Source of the DNA: Elusimicrobiota bacterium
GTDB taxonomy: Bacteria > Elusimicrobiota > Elusimicrobia > UBA1565 > UBA9628
NCBI GenBank assembly: GCA_016182905.1
Contig: JACPFR010000017.1
Span: 1 to 45,794 of the forward strand
Length of the DNA: 45,794 bases
Reading direction: 5' to 3'
The translations under genes were made by a program, and so were the position numbers. This document shows positions 10,487 through 18,809 of this stretch, piece by piece. Every line of letters starts with the position of its first letter. Position 1 is the stretch's first letter. Below the pieces are notes generated by a model. That model was not told the DNA's origin and made no database searches. It saw nothing but the letters and a program-made list of their open reading frames with translations.

Positions 10487-10492
10487 TAGAAT
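10487..10492 (+). promoter_or_regulatory. Putative -10 (TAGAAT) of cdsA, leaderless spacing
   Basis: TTTTG-TAGAAT ends exactly 6 nt before the cdsA ATG at 10499, and the gap has no Shine-Dalgarno. A second out-of-frame ATG lies at 10495. This would give cdsA-dxr-rseP a promoter of its own inside the rpsB chain. Confidence 0.45.
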
Positions 10493-10498
10493 CAATGG

Positions 10499-11281
10499 AT
10501 GCTTCTTCCGCGCGTCCTGACGGCCCTCGTCGGGATCCCCCTGATGCTGTACCTCGTCCACGCCGGCGGCGCGGCGTACGGGCTTTTCGTCGTCGCGATC
10601 TCGACCTTGTGCTGCTACGAGTACGCCCTCATGCTGCGGGTCGGCGGGCGCCCGGTCCAGTTCGTCCTCACGGTGGTCCTCGGCGCGGCCCTGTCCGCGT
10701 GCGCCGCGCTCGGCGGGCCGCTGCACGTCGTGCTCGCCGGGGGCGCGGCCCTCGTCGTCCTCCTCGAGATGTCCGCCAAGACGCACTCCCTCGACCGGGC
10801 GGCCTTGACCTTGTTCGGCGCCCTGTTCGCGGGCTGGATGCCCGCCCATCTCGCCCTGATCCGCGGCCTGCGCCCGCACGGGGAGGCCTTCGCCTTTCTG
10901 ACCTTCGCCGCCGTCTGGGCGATGGACACGGCCGCCTACGCCGCGGGCCGCGGCTTCGGCCGCCATGCCCTGGCCCCGACGCTCTCCCCCAAGAAGACCT
11001 GGGAGGGCGCGGCCGCGGGCTTCGCCGCGGCGATCGCCGTCAGCCTCGCCTTCCAGAAGACCATGCTCCACGAGTCGGTGTCCCCCGCCATGGCCGTCGC
11101 CGTCGGCGTGCTGATCGGCACGATGGGACAGCTCTCCGACCTCGCCGAGTCGATGGTCAAGCGCGAGGCGGGCGTCAAGGACTCCGGCGCCCTGCTTCCC
11201 GGCCACGGCGGCGTGTTCGACCGCTTCGACTCCTACATCCTCTGCGCCCCCGCGGTCTATTACGCGCTGACCCTGCGATGA
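10499..11281 (+). CDS. cdsA: Phosphatidate cytidylyltransferase
   Basis: Makes CDP-diacylglycerol from phosphatidate and CTP, the branch point of phospholipid synthesis. A polytopic membrane protein (260 aa, about seven hydrophobic segments) with the conserved C-terminal signature: SPKKTWEG near residue 162 and KREAGVKDSGALLPGHGGVFDRFDS near 221-245. The start at 10499 follows a -10-like TAGAAT by 6 nt. The stop codon overlaps the dxr start (ATGA). Confidence 0.97.
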   Translation: MLLPRVLTALVGIPLMLYLVHAGGAAYGLFVVAISTLCCYEYALMLRVGGRPVQFVLTVVLGAALSACAALGGPLHVVLAGGAALVVLLEMSAKTHSLDRAALTLFGALFAGWMPAHLALIRGLRPHGEAFAFLTFAAVWAMDTAAYAAGRGFGRHALAPTLSPKKTWEGAAAGFAAAIAVSLAFQKTMLHESVSPAMAVAVGVLIGTMGQLSDLAESMVKREAGVKDSGALLPGHGGVFDRFDSYILCAPAVYYALTLR

Positions 11282-12450
11282 AACGCATAGCGATCCTCGG
11301 CTCCACCGGCTCGATAGGAGTCAACGCCCTCAACGTGATCCGCGAGATGCCCGACGCGCTCTCCGTCTTCGGCCTGACCGCGCACTCCAACTCCGCGCTC
11401 GTGGCCGAGCAGGCCAGGGAGTTCGGCGCCTCCGCCGTGTCGATGTTCGACCCAAAGGCGGGCGCCGACCTCAAGACCCGCCTCAACGGCAAGGCCAAGC
11501 ACCTCGCCCCGGGCGTCGAGGGCCTGTGCGACCTCGCCTCCCACCCCGACGTCGACGTGGTGCTCACCTCCGTCGTCGGCGGCGTCGGCTTCGCCCCCCT
11601 GCTCGCGGCCATCCGCGCGGGCAAGATCATCGCGCTCGCCAACAAGGAGCCGATGGTGATGGCGGGCGCCCAGTTCATGCTCGAGGCCGAGCGCTGGAAC
11701 GCCAAGATCGTGCCCGTCGACTCGGAGCCCTCGGCGATCTTCCAGTGCGTCCAGGGTCTCAACCCCGACCCGCGCGCGGCCGCCCCGCTCAAGACCATCA
11801 AACGCGTCATCCTCACCGCGTCCGGCGGGGCGTTCGCCAAGTACACGGGCGACCTCTCCGCGGTCTCGCCGGCCATGGCGCTCAAGCACCCGACCTGGAA
11901 GATGGGCAAGAAGATCACGATCGACTGCGCCACCCTCATGAACAAGGGCTTCGAGATGATCGAGATCATGAACCTGTTCGGCCTGCGCCGCGACCAGGTG
12001 GAGATCGTCATCCACCCGCAGTCCATCTTCCACTCCGGCGTGGAGTTCTCCGACGGCTCGGTGCTGGCCCAGATGGGCGTGCCCGACATGAAGCTCCCGA
12101 TCCAGTACGGCATGACCTACCCCGAGCGCGGCGTCCGCGTCGTCGAGCCGCTCGACCTGGTCAAGGCCGGCACGCTCGAGTTCCGCGCTCCCGATTTCTC
12201 CCGCTTCCCCTGCCTGGCCCTCGCGCGCGAGGCGGCGCAGAAGGGCGGCGGCATGCCGGCCGTGCTCAACGCCGCCGACGAGATCGCCGTCGAAGCTTTC
12301 ATCTCCGGCCGGATCAAGTTCACCGACATCCCCCGCGTCATCGAGAAGACCATGGCCGCGTACACCCCGGACGGGGGCCTGCCGGGCTTTCAAGAGATCG
12401 TCGAAGTCGATGCCTGGGCGCGAGCCAAGGCCGAGGAACACTGCAAATGA
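11278..12450 (+). CDS. dxr: 1-deoxy-D-xylulose 5-phosphate reductoisomerase
   Basis: Second step of the MEP isoprenoid pathway, DXP to MEP with NADPH and a divalent metal. The NADPH-binding ILGSTGSIG lies at residues 5-13; the metal/substrate region VPVDSEPSAIFQ and the ASGGAF block are intact, as are HPTWKMGKKITIDCATLMNKG and the later VEIVIHPQSIFHS. The length of 390 aa is normal. The start overlaps the cdsA stop (ATGA) and the stop overlaps rseP in the same way, so translation is coupled through three genes. It supplies precursors to the neighbouring uppS. Confidence 0.98.
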   Translation: MKRIAILGSTGSIGVNALNVIREMPDALSVFGLTAHSNSALVAEQAREFGASAVSMFDPKAGADLKTRLNGKAKHLAPGVEGLCDLASHPDVDVVLTSVVGGVGFAPLLAAIRAGKIIALANKEPMVMAGAQFMLEAERWNAKIVPVDSEPSAIFQCVQGLNPDPRAAAPLKTIKRVILTASGGAFAKYTGDLSAVSPAMALKHPTWKMGKKITIDCATLMNKGFEMIEIMNLFGLRRDQVEIVIHPQSIFHSGVEFSDGSVLAQMGVPDMKLPIQYGMTYPERGVRVVEPLDLVKAGTLEFRAPDFSRFPCLALAREAAQKGGGMPAVLNAADEIAVEAFISGRIKFTDIPRVIEKTMAAYTPDGGLPGFQEIVEVDAWARAKAEEHCK

Positions 12451-13550
12451 ACTCACTCCTGTCGATACTCTACACCGTCGGCGCGAACGCCTTCGCGCTC
12501 GGCCTCGTCATCGTCCTGCACGAGTCCGGCCACTTCTTCGCCTGCCGCCGCCTCGGCGTCCGCGTCGAGAAGTTCGCTTTCGGCTTCGGCCCCGAACTGC
12601 TCGGCTTCACGGACAGAGTCGGCACCCGCTTCTCCCTTTGCGCGATCCCCTTCGGCGGCTTCGTCAAGCCCGCGGGCGAGGACCCCTCCGCGGCTGGCGC
12701 CGCGGAGCCTAAGAGCGACGAGTACTTCGGCCAGAACTGGGCCCGGCGCCTGGTCATCGTCTACGCGGGCCCCGCGATGAACTACGTCCTCGCCTTCGCG
12801 CTGTACACCGGCCTCATCTGGGGCAAGGGCATGCCCGAGGCCTCGAAGGAGCCGGTCATCGGCAACATGATGGTCGGCTTCCCGGCGGACAAGGCCGGGA
12901 TCCTGATCGGCGACAAGATCACCGCCTTCGGCGGCCGCGCCCTGACCGGCTGGGAGGACCTGGCGAGCTCGATCCACCGCTCGGCCGAGAAGGAGATATC
13001 CCTGTCCGTCGTGCGCGACGGCCGGCCGCTCGAGATCAAGGTCGTGCCCAAGAAGGACGAGACCGGCACGCGCGGCGTGATCGGCATCATGCCCAAGGCC
13101 GAGTACAAGCCCGTCGGTCCCTTCGCGGCGGGCCGCGAAGCCTTGAGATTGTGCTGGACGCAGAGCAAGCAGACGGTGACGGTCATCGCCGGCAAGCTCT
13201 GGAAGCGCGAGCGCCCCGACCTCGCCGGGCCGGTCGGCATCTTCCAGATGGTCTCCAGAGCCTCCCGCGCGGGCTGGGAGGAGTTCGTGTTCCTGATCGG
13301 CTTCATCTCGGTGGCCATCGGCTTCTTCAACCTCCTCCCCCTGCCGCTGCTCGACGGCGGCCACGCCATGTTCTACTGGTGGGAGGGGCTGCGCGGCAAG
13401 CGCGCCTCGGTCGCCGTGATGGAGAAGGCCAACACGATCGGCATCGCCTTCCTGATGAGCCTCCTCGTGTTCGCCACCTATAACGACGTCCTCCGCATCC
13501 GCACCGAACGCGCCAACAAGGCCGATAAGGCCGTCGAGCTCAAGAAATAG
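12447..13550 (+). CDS. rseP: RseP-type site-2 membrane metalloprotease
   Basis: Intramembrane zinc protease that cuts anti-sigma factors and leftover signal peptides. The HExxH motif is in VLHESGHF (His25, Glu26, His29) within the first membrane helix, and the third ligand is in LLDGGHAMFYWWEG near residue 300. One PDZ domain lies between (about 120-215, with FPADKAGILIGDKITAFGG). At 367 aa it is shorter than the two-PDZ E. coli protein, as in many bacteria with a single PDZ. ATGA overlap with dxr. Confidence 0.95.
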   Translation: MNSLLSILYTVGANAFALGLVIVLHESGHFFACRRLGVRVEKFAFGFGPELLGFTDRVGTRFSLCAIPFGGFVKPAGEDPSAAGAAEPKSDEYFGQNWARRLVIVYAGPAMNYVLAFALYTGLIWGKGMPEASKEPVIGNMMVGFPADKAGILIGDKITAFGGRALTGWEDLASSIHRSAEKEISLSVVRDGRPLEIKVVPKKDETGTRGVIGIMPKAEYKPVGPFAAGREALRLCWTQSKQTVTVIAGKLWKRERPDLAGPVGIFQMVSRASRAGWEEFVFLIGFISVAIGFFNLLPLPLLDGGHAMFYWWEGLRGKRASVAVMEKANTIGIAFLMSLLVFATYNDVLRIRTERANKADKAVELKK

Positions 13551-13555
13551 GACTC

Positions 13556-13620
13556 GGTGTCAGGCTCGCAAATTCGTTGAATTCTCTGGAAGTAATCGAC
13601 GAATTTGCGAGCCTGACACC
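13556..13620. repeat. 65-bp inverted-repeat element (REP/MITE-like) upstream of proS
   Basis: Two 22-bp arms (13556-13577 and 13599-13620) are perfect inverted copies, beginning GGTGTCAGGC and ending GCCTGACACC. The pairing extends three more bases with one G-U, leaving a 15-nt loop (13581-13595). It starts 5 bases after the rseP stop and ends 9 bases before the proS ATG. On the plus strand it is followed by A7, not T's, so it is not a rho-independent terminator for rseP. Lower GC than the flanking genes. Likely a repetitive extragenic or non-autonomous mobile element. Confidence 0.7.
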
Positions 13621-13629
13621 AAAAAAACC

Positions 13630-15360
13630 ATGAAATTATCGAAATACCTCCTTCCCACCCTTCGTGAGGCGCCGTCGGACGCGGACAACGTGTCGGCGCA
13701 GCTGATGCAGCGCGCGGGCATGATCCGCAAGGTCGCCTCGGGCATCTACGACTGGCTGCCGCTGGGGCTGCGCGTGCTGCGCAAGGTGGAGCGCATCGTG
13801 CGCGCGGAGATGGACGGGATCGGCGGGATGGAGGTCGATCTGCCCGTGATCCAGCCGAAGGCGCTTTGGGAGGAGACCGGCCGCTGGCCCGTTTACGGCA
13901 AGGAATTGCTGCGCATCAAGGACCGCAAGGACGCCGAGTTCTGCTTCGCCCCGACGGCCGAGGAGGTCGTCACCGACCTCGTGCGCCGCGAGGTCCGCTC
14001 CTGGCGCCAGCTGCCGGTGATGCTCTACCAGATCGGCCGGAAGTTCCGCGACGAGATCCGCCCCCGCTTCGGCGTGATGCGCGCGCGCGAGTTCATCATG
14101 AAGGACGCGTACTCCTTCCACGCCGACGAGGCGGACGCGAACGCGTACTACAAGACCATCTACGAGGCCTACAAGCGCGTGTTCGTCCGCTGCGGCCTGA
14201 AGTTCAAGCCCGTCCTGGCGCAGGCCGGGGCGATCGGCGGCTCGTTCTCCCACGAGTTCATGGTGCTCGCCGAGACCGGCGAGGAGACCATCGTGTCGTG
14301 CACGAAGTGCGATTACGGCGCCAACATCGAGAGGTCGGAGATCAAGGACGCGTTCAAGGCTCCCGATGCCTCCGCCTTCAAGCTCCTGACCGAGTTCGAC
14401 ACGCAGGGCAAGACCACCGTGGCCGACGTGGCGGCGCTCATAAAGCGCCCGTTGACCGAGTTCTTGAAAACCCAGCTATACATGATCGACGGCAAGACGC
14501 CCGTGATCGCTCTCATGCGCGGCGACCACGAGCTGCACGAGGCCAAGCTCGCCGCGGCCGTCGGCGCGCCGAACCTGTTCCGCGCCAACGCCGCGCAGTA
14601 CGAGCAGGTCATGGGCTGCAAGGTCGGCTACGGCGGCCCGCAGGGCCACCCCGGCGTGGCCGTCTACGCCGATTTCTCGACGAGGGCCGTGCTCAACGGC
14701 GTGAGCGGCGCGAACAAGGACGGCCTGCACACCGACAACTTCAACATCGCGCGCGAGCTGCCGGACATCAAGGGCTTCTTCGACCTGCGAACCGCCACTT
14801 TGGAGGATCCGTGCCCGAGTTGCGGTTCCAAGACCGAGTTCTTCAAGGGCATCGAGGTCGGCCACACCTTCAAGCTCGGCACGAAGTACTCGAAGTCGAT
14901 GAAGGCCGAGTACCTGGACAAGGCGCAGAAGCCCCAGGTCATGGTGATGGGCTGCTACGGCATCGGCGTTTCGCGGGTGGTGGCGGCGGCCATCGAGCAA
15001 GGCCACGACAAGGACGGCATCGTCTGGCCCTCCGAGATCGCCCCCTTCCAGTGCGCCGTCGTCGTCATCGACGAGAACGACGACGCGCGCGTGCGCCCCG
15101 CCGTGGACAAGCTCGTCAAGGAGCTCGAGGCGAAGGGCCTCGACGTCCTCGAGGACGACCGCGACGGCAAGCCCGGCGTGAAGTTCAAGGACATCGACCT
15201 GATCGGCATCCCGCACCGCTTCGTGATCTCCAAGCGCATGCTCGACGCCGGCCACGTCGAGTACAAGAAGCGCGGGGAGGCGTCCGCCTCGAACTGGAGC
15301 CTCGACGAGGCGGCCGACAAGCTCGCCGACGCGCTCAAGGGCGCGGTCGCCGTCTCCTAG
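13630..15360 (+). CDS. proS: Prolyl-tRNA synthetase, bacterial type with editing insertion
   Basis: Class II aminoacyl-tRNA synthetase charging tRNA-Pro. The N-terminus (LPTLREAPSDADNVSAQLMQRAGMIRK) and class II motif 2 region (GRKFRDEIRPRFGVMRAREFIMKDAYSF) are those of prokaryotic ProRS. A YbaK-like editing insertion covers about residues 225-390 and two CxxC pairs frame it (CTKC, CPSC). Motif 3 GCYGIGVSR is followed by the anticodon-binding domain. Length is 576 aa. No Shine-Dalgarno precedes the ATG; a large hairpin element ends 9 bases upstream. Confidence 0.97.
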   Translation: MKLSKYLLPTLREAPSDADNVSAQLMQRAGMIRKVASGIYDWLPLGLRVLRKVERIVRAEMDGIGGMEVDLPVIQPKALWEETGRWPVYGKELLRIKDRKDAEFCFAPTAEEVVTDLVRREVRSWRQLPVMLYQIGRKFRDEIRPRFGVMRAREFIMKDAYSFHADEADANAYYKTIYEAYKRVFVRCGLKFKPVLAQAGAIGGSFSHEFMVLAETGEETIVSCTKCDYGANIERSEIKDAFKAPDASAFKLLTEFDTQGKTTVADVAALIKRPLTEFLKTQLYMIDGKTPVIALMRGDHELHEAKLAAAVGAPNLFRANAAQYEQVMGCKVGYGGPQGHPGVAVYADFSTRAVLNGVSGANKDGLHTDNFNIARELPDIKGFFDLRTATLEDPCPSCGSKTEFFKGIEVGHTFKLGTKYSKSMKAEYLDKAQKPQVMVMGCYGIGVSRVVAAAIEQGHDKDGIVWPSEIAPFQCAVVVIDENDDARVRPAVDKLVKELEAKGLDVLEDDRDGKPGVKFKDIDLIGIPHRFVISKRMLDAGHVEYKKRGEASASNWSLDEAADKLADALKGAVAVS

Positions 15361-15366
15361 CGCGCG

Positions 15367-16515
15367 TTGACCCCCGAGCGCCTCTCGCGGGCCTGCCTCG
15401 TCTGCGGCCTGCCGCTCTCGGGCGCGCTGGCGGCGGCGCTGTCCCTGGCGGGCGTCAAGCGCAGCTCGCGCAACCCCAACTGCTGCACGCGCTGCAACGT
15501 GCACATCGAGGAAGGGCGGCTCGTCGAGCTGACGATGGTGTTCGCCGACCTGTCGTCGTTCACGGAGCTCACGGCGCGCCTGGGCGCGGAGGGCACCTAC
15601 GGCGTCGTGGACAAGTACCTGCGCGAGGCCGCCGGCGTGCTGACCGCCCACGGGGCCTTCATCGACAAGTACATCGGGGACTGCGTCATGGCCTTCTTCA
15701 ACGTCCCCGTCAAGCGGGCGGACCACGCCGCGGCCGCCGTCGACGCGGCGCGCGAGCTGCAGCTCCGGCTCCCGGCGCTGTCGAAGGAGCTGGGGCACGA
15801 CCTGCGCGCCTCGATCGGCATCGCGACGGGCTACGCGCGCGTCGGGCGGCTGGGCTCCGACGACGTGAAGGACTACACCGCCATCGGCGACGTGGTCAAC
15901 CAGGCGGCGCGGCTCCAGGCGCAGGCGCGCGCCGGCGAGATCCTCGTCGCCGAGAACGTCTACGCGCGCGTCGCCGGGCGCTACCCGGGCGTCGCGCGCG
16001 AGGACCTCGTGCTCAAGGGCTTCCGTGAGGCCAGCCCCGCGTACCGGCTCAAGGCCGACGGCACGGGGGGCGAGGCCGCCGCGTCCGCGCCCGCGCCGTC
16101 GGGACCCGCGCTGACCTGGGGCGGCTTCCTCCTGGCGCTGGCCGGCGGGGGCTGCCTCGGCAAGGTGTTCCTGGGGTCGTTGGCGCTCTCGCTGGGCGCC
16201 GGCTCGGGCTCCGCGCTCCTCGCCTTCGCCCTTTGGCTGGATCATTCGCCCTTCCGCGTGCCCTTGCTCATCGCGGCCGCGGCCGCCGCCGCGGCCAGCC
16301 TGACTCTCGCCGCGCGCGAGCACCGCGCCCGGCGCGCCCTGGAGGCGAAGAACGGCTGCGTCGTCGTCACGCCCTCGGAGAAGCGCCGGAACCTGCTGGT
16401 GGCCTCCCTCTCCTTCGCCGCGCTGCTCTTCGTGGGGATGGAGCTCGCGCTCCACTCTCCGGAAGGCGCGGAGTTCCGGCGGTCGGTCGATCTCCGGGCG
16501 CCCGGCGAGCGCTGA
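15367..16515 (+). CDS. Class III adenylate/guanylate cyclase with C-terminal membrane segments
   Basis: Makes a cyclic nucleotide from ATP or GTP. An N-terminal cysteine cluster (CLVC at 10-13, CCTRC at 39-43) may bind zinc. The cyclase domain spans about 52-210: metal-binding FADLSSFT (Asp61) and IGDCVMAF (Asp105), with the transition-state pair Asn178/Arg182 in DVVNQAARL. After a short linker come about three hydrophobic segments (130-nt-spaced runs between residues 255 and 372). The order, catalytic domain first and membrane last, is unusual for the class. The start is a TTG 6 bases after proS; it could begin elsewhere. Substrate choice cannot be told. Confidence 0.85.
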   Translation: MTPERLSRACLVCGLPLSGALAAALSLAGVKRSSRNPNCCTRCNVHIEEGRLVELTMVFADLSSFTELTARLGAEGTYGVVDKYLREAAGVLTAHGAFIDKYIGDCVMAFFNVPVKRADHAAAAVDAARELQLRLPALSKELGHDLRASIGIATGYARVGRLGSDDVKDYTAIGDVVNQAARLQAQARAGEILVAENVYARVAGRYPGVAREDLVLKGFREASPAYRLKADGTGGEAAASAPAPSGPALTWGGFLLALAGGGCLGKVFLGSLALSLGAGSGSALLAFALWLDHSPFRVPLLIAAAAAAAASLTLAAREHRARRALEAKNGCVVVTPSEKRRNLLVASLSFAALLFVGMELALHSPEGAEFRRSVDLRAPGER

Positions 16516-16531
16516 GGCGAGCCGCCCCCGC

Positions 16532-17716
16532 TCAGTCCGGCAGCGCGCCGGCGTCCATCTTCATGTTGAGAGGATCGTCGATGGACTTCAGGGCGGCCGC
16601 GGCCTCCCTGCGCACGAGCTCCTCCTTCTCGCTCGCGGCGAGCTTGAGCAGGGCGGGCTTGGCGCGGTCGCTGCCGATCCTCCCGAGCGCGCGCGCCGCG
16701 AGGGCGCGGGCGAGCTTGCTCTCGTCGGAGAGCGCCGGGACGAGGGCGTCGACGGCCTTGGGGCTGCCGATCAGGCCGAGGGCCTCGATGGCGCTGCCTC
16801 GCGCCTTCTGGTCGGGATCCCCGAGGGCCTTGATCAGCGGGTCGACGGCCCGCTCGTTGTCCGCGCGGCCGAGGCTCAGCGCCGCCCGCGCGCGGGCCGC
16901 GGGATCGGCGCCGGCGAGGGCGGCGAACGCCTCCGCGTCGGGGTCCGGCGGCGGGGCGGCCGCGGCGGCGGCGACGGGCCGCGGGGCGGGCCGTACGGTG
17001 CAGCCGTTCTCCATGTTCGGGGGGTGCTTCAGATTCGCCGAGAAGAAGGAGATGAACGACTCGTACTCGGCGGAGGCGTTCTGGTCGCGCGTCTCCTGGT
17101 CTGCGTAGGGGAGACGGCCGTCCGCGTCGACGTCCGTGCCGGGGCCCAGGAACATGTGGCCTCGCCAGATCTGCGCGCCGCCGGCGCTGTCGAAGAGCTG
17201 GGCGACGGCGTCCCGCTCGTAGAGCGCTCTCGTCGCGTTCGGCGTGCCGGGGGACTTCAGCCGGTCCGACAGGAAATCTCCGAGCGCCTCGCCGCCGGTC
17301 CCCCGGGAGTACTTCTCGCCGCGCCAGTCCTTCACCCAGAAGACGAGCACTCCGATCCGGGCGTCCCGGCGCGGCATGCGGGAGAGCAGTCCGGAGGTCA
17401 CCTCGCCTCCGTTGGCCCATTTGCGCGGAGACGGCGGCGACAGCAGGGCGTGGGGCAGCTTCTCCCGCGCCTCGGCGTGGCCCATCACCTGCCAGCACCC
17501 GCTCTCGCGCAGGCGCTGCTCGATGTTGCCGAGGAGCATCTCCTGGGCGGCGGAGTGCTGCGTGCTCCCGGCGACGACGACGAGATGGGTCAGCCCGCGG
17601 TAGGCGGCCGGGTCGACGGCCTCGGCCTTGGGCTTCGGGAAGAGGACGTCGAGCAGGGCCGCGCGGGCGGGCGGCGCTGCGAGCGCGAGGACGAGGACCG
17701 CGGAGAGGCGCCTCAC
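16532..17716 (-). CDS. Secreted protein with C-terminal HEAT repeats
   Basis: A 394-residue protein starting at a GTG overlapping the stop of the membrane gene upstream (GTGA). A signal peptide (LSAVLVLALAAPPARA) is present. The N-terminal region (about 20-235) is not recognised; it contains lines such as LTHLVVVAGSTQH and GVLVFWVKDWRGEKY. A Pro/Ala linker at about 245-265 leads to four PBS-lyase-type HEAT repeats (about 270-385, AVDPLIKALGDPDQKARGSA and relatives), a protein-binding solenoid. Likely periplasmic. The tight overlap suggests work with the DUF6159-like membrane protein. Confidence 0.75.
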   Translation of the reverse strand: MRRLSAVLVLALAAPPARAALLDVLFPKPKAEAVDPAAYRGLTHLVVVAGSTQHSAAQEMLLGNIEQRLRESGCWQVMGHAEAREKLPHALLSPPSPRKWANGGEVTSGLLSRMPRRDARIGVLVFWVKDWRGEKYSRGTGGEALGDFLSDRLKSPGTPNATRALYERDAVAQLFDSAGGAQIWRGHMFLGPGTDVDADGRLPYADQETRDQNASAEYESFISFFSANLKHPPNMENGCTVRPAPRPVAAAAAAPPPDPDAEAFAALAGADPAARARAALSLGRADNERAVDPLIKALGDPDQKARGSAIEALGLIGSPKAVDALVPALSDESKLARALAARALGRIGSDRAKPALLKLAASEKEELVRREAAAALKSIDDPLNMKMDAGALPD

Positions 17717-18660
17717 GCCTTCTTCGGCGTCCAGGCCGAGCCGAGCATCTCCGGCGTGTAGCCGGGAGGCACCGTGCCCGAGGTCGCGTAGCGGTAGAGC
17801 ACGCACAGGTAGATCTGCCCCGCGACGCCGAGCGCGTAGGTGAAGGCGAACGCGAAGGCGAGCCAGAACAGCAGCCCGGCGACGAAGGGCGCGAAGGACT
17901 GCGACGCCCAGCCCGCCCAGCCGGCGAGGCCGCCGACGACGAACAGGCTCGCCACGACGATCACCCCGCCGATCTGCAGGCCCGCGTAGCCGGCCAGGGC
18001 CTCCCCCCACGCCTTGCGGATCACGCCGGCGGAGAGCTTGACGGCCTCGATCGGGTTCTCCGCGCGCTCGTCGAGCACGAGCACGGGGATGACGAACACG
18101 CTCGCCACGCTCCAGGCCGCGCCGACGAAACGGATCACCCAGCGCCCGAAGAAGCCGAAGCGCTCCTCGAGCGCCTTGATCATCAGGCCGACGACGCCCG
18201 CGAACAAGGTCCACATGAGGATGGGTTTCAGCTTCGTGAGGGCGAACTGGATCCCCTCGGTGACCGAGACGGGGTTGCCGTCGAGCGCGTCGAAGATCTC
18301 GTGGACGAAGGCCACGTTGAAGAAAGTGGCGAGGAACATGGACAGGAAGTAGGCCAGGGCGAAGTAGGCGAGCGCCTGCTTGGACAGGGCGTAATGCTGT
18401 TTGCGGCCTTTCATCAGGTCGATCGCGTCGGGCTCGCTGGCGACGACCAGGCGGGAGCCGACCTCGGCCCAGTGTTCCGCCGTCTTGTAGCCGTGCTGGG
18501 ACGGCTGGAACACGATCGGGGTCAGGAACAGGCCGCCGATGACGCAGGTGAGCGCCGCCGTGGCGACCGGGAACAGGAGCAGGCGGGGGTTGGCCCGCAT
18601 CACCGAGAACGAATTGCCGAGGAGGAGGAAGCCGTTCTTGAAGCGGGCGATTATGTTCAT
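17713..18660 (-). CDS. DUF6159-like polytopic membrane protein
   Basis: A 315-residue membrane protein with about six hydrophobic segments. The pattern of a first segment after RANPRLLLFP, a loop with ALDGNPVSVTEGI, then LEERFGFFGRWVIRFVGAAWSVASVFVIPVLV and a VIRKAWGEALAGYAG block, matches what I remember of DUF6159 proteins. Function unknown. I set the start at 18660 (MNIIARF) rather than further upstream because a full promoter (TTGCGC, 17 bp, TATACT) ends 6 nt before this ATG and would leave any earlier start untranscribed. Co-transcribed with the HEAT-repeat gene. Confidence 0.8.
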   Translation of the reverse strand: MNIIARFKNGFLLLGNSFSVMRANPRLLLFPVATAALTCVIGGLFLTPIVFQPSQHGYKTAEHWAEVGSRLVVASEPDAIDLMKGRKQHYALSKQALAYFALAYFLSMFLATFFNVAFVHEIFDALDGNPVSVTEGIQFALTKLKPILMWTLFAGVVGLMIKALEERFGFFGRWVIRFVGAAWSVASVFVIPVLVLDERAENPIEAVKLSAGVIRKAWGEALAGYAGLQIGGVIVVASLFVVGGLAGWAGWASQSFAPFVAGLLFWLAFAFAFTYALGVAGQIYLCVLYRYATSGTVPPGYTPEMLGSAWTPKKA

Positions 18661-18666
18661 GGGCGC

Positions 18667-18695
18667 AGTATAACCCGTGTAATTGTAAGGCGCAA
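18667..18695 (-). promoter_or_regulatory. Promoter of the DUF6159-like gene, leaderless
   Basis: Reading the minus strand: -35 TTGCGC (18695-18690), 17-bp spacer, -10 TATACT (18672-18667), then 6 nt to the ATG. It is back to back with the rimP promoter. Confidence 0.6.
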
Positions 18696-18699
18696 GTCC

Positions 18700-18729
18700 T
18701 TGACATCGCCGCCCGATTCGTGCTATCAT
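18700..18729 (+). promoter_or_regulatory. rimP-nusA-infB operon promoter
   Basis: -35 TTGACA (18700-18705, perfect consensus), 18-bp spacer ending in TGC, and -10 TATCAT (18724-18729). This is the best sigma-70-type promoter in the window. It drives a leader of about 95 nt before the rimP ATG. Confidence 0.7.
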
Positions 18730-18738
18730 GCCTTTGTT

Positions 18739-18762
18739 CGCCTCCCAACGTCTTGGGGGGCG
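18739..18762 (+). other. rimP leader, first hairpin
   Basis: CGCCTCCC (18739-18746) pairs with GGGGGGCG (18755-18762) over 8 bp including one G-U, with an 8-nt loop. It begins within a few bases of the predicted transcription start and precedes the terminator hairpin. Confidence 0.5.
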
Positions 18763-18775
18763 CGCTTTCTTAAGG

Positions 18776-18804
18776 AGTGGCTGCCGTTATGAGCCACTTT
18801 TTTT
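18776..18804 (+). terminator. Intrinsic terminator in the rimP leader (attenuator)
   Basis: AGTGGCT (18776-18782) pairs with AGCCACT (18792-18798) around a 9-nt loop and runs into seven T's (18798-18804). No gene precedes it on this strand, so it can only end transcripts from the rimP promoter: a premature terminator. Attenuation ahead of rimP-nusA is known in some other bacteria. The left arm overlaps an AAGGAG (18772-18777), so ribosome binding there would melt the hairpin. Confidence 0.6.
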
Positions 18805-18809
18805 ATTGA
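18789..18809 (+). other. Possible six-codon leader peptide (MSHFFY)
   Basis: ATG AGC CAC TTT TTT TAT TGA lies inside the terminator, 11 nt after AAGGAG. The spacing is long and the T-run itself forces Phe codons, so this may be coincidence. Confidence 0.2.

Noticed and set aside
10315-11277. Upstream in-frame extension of dxr through cdsA
   Set aside because: The extension reads as Arg/Pro-rich noise out of frame with cdsA; the ILGSTGSIG motif defines the dxr start at 11278.
13551-13629. Rho-independent terminator for rseP
   Set aside because: The hairpin is followed by A's, not T's, on the plus strand, and no minus-strand gene needs a terminator there.
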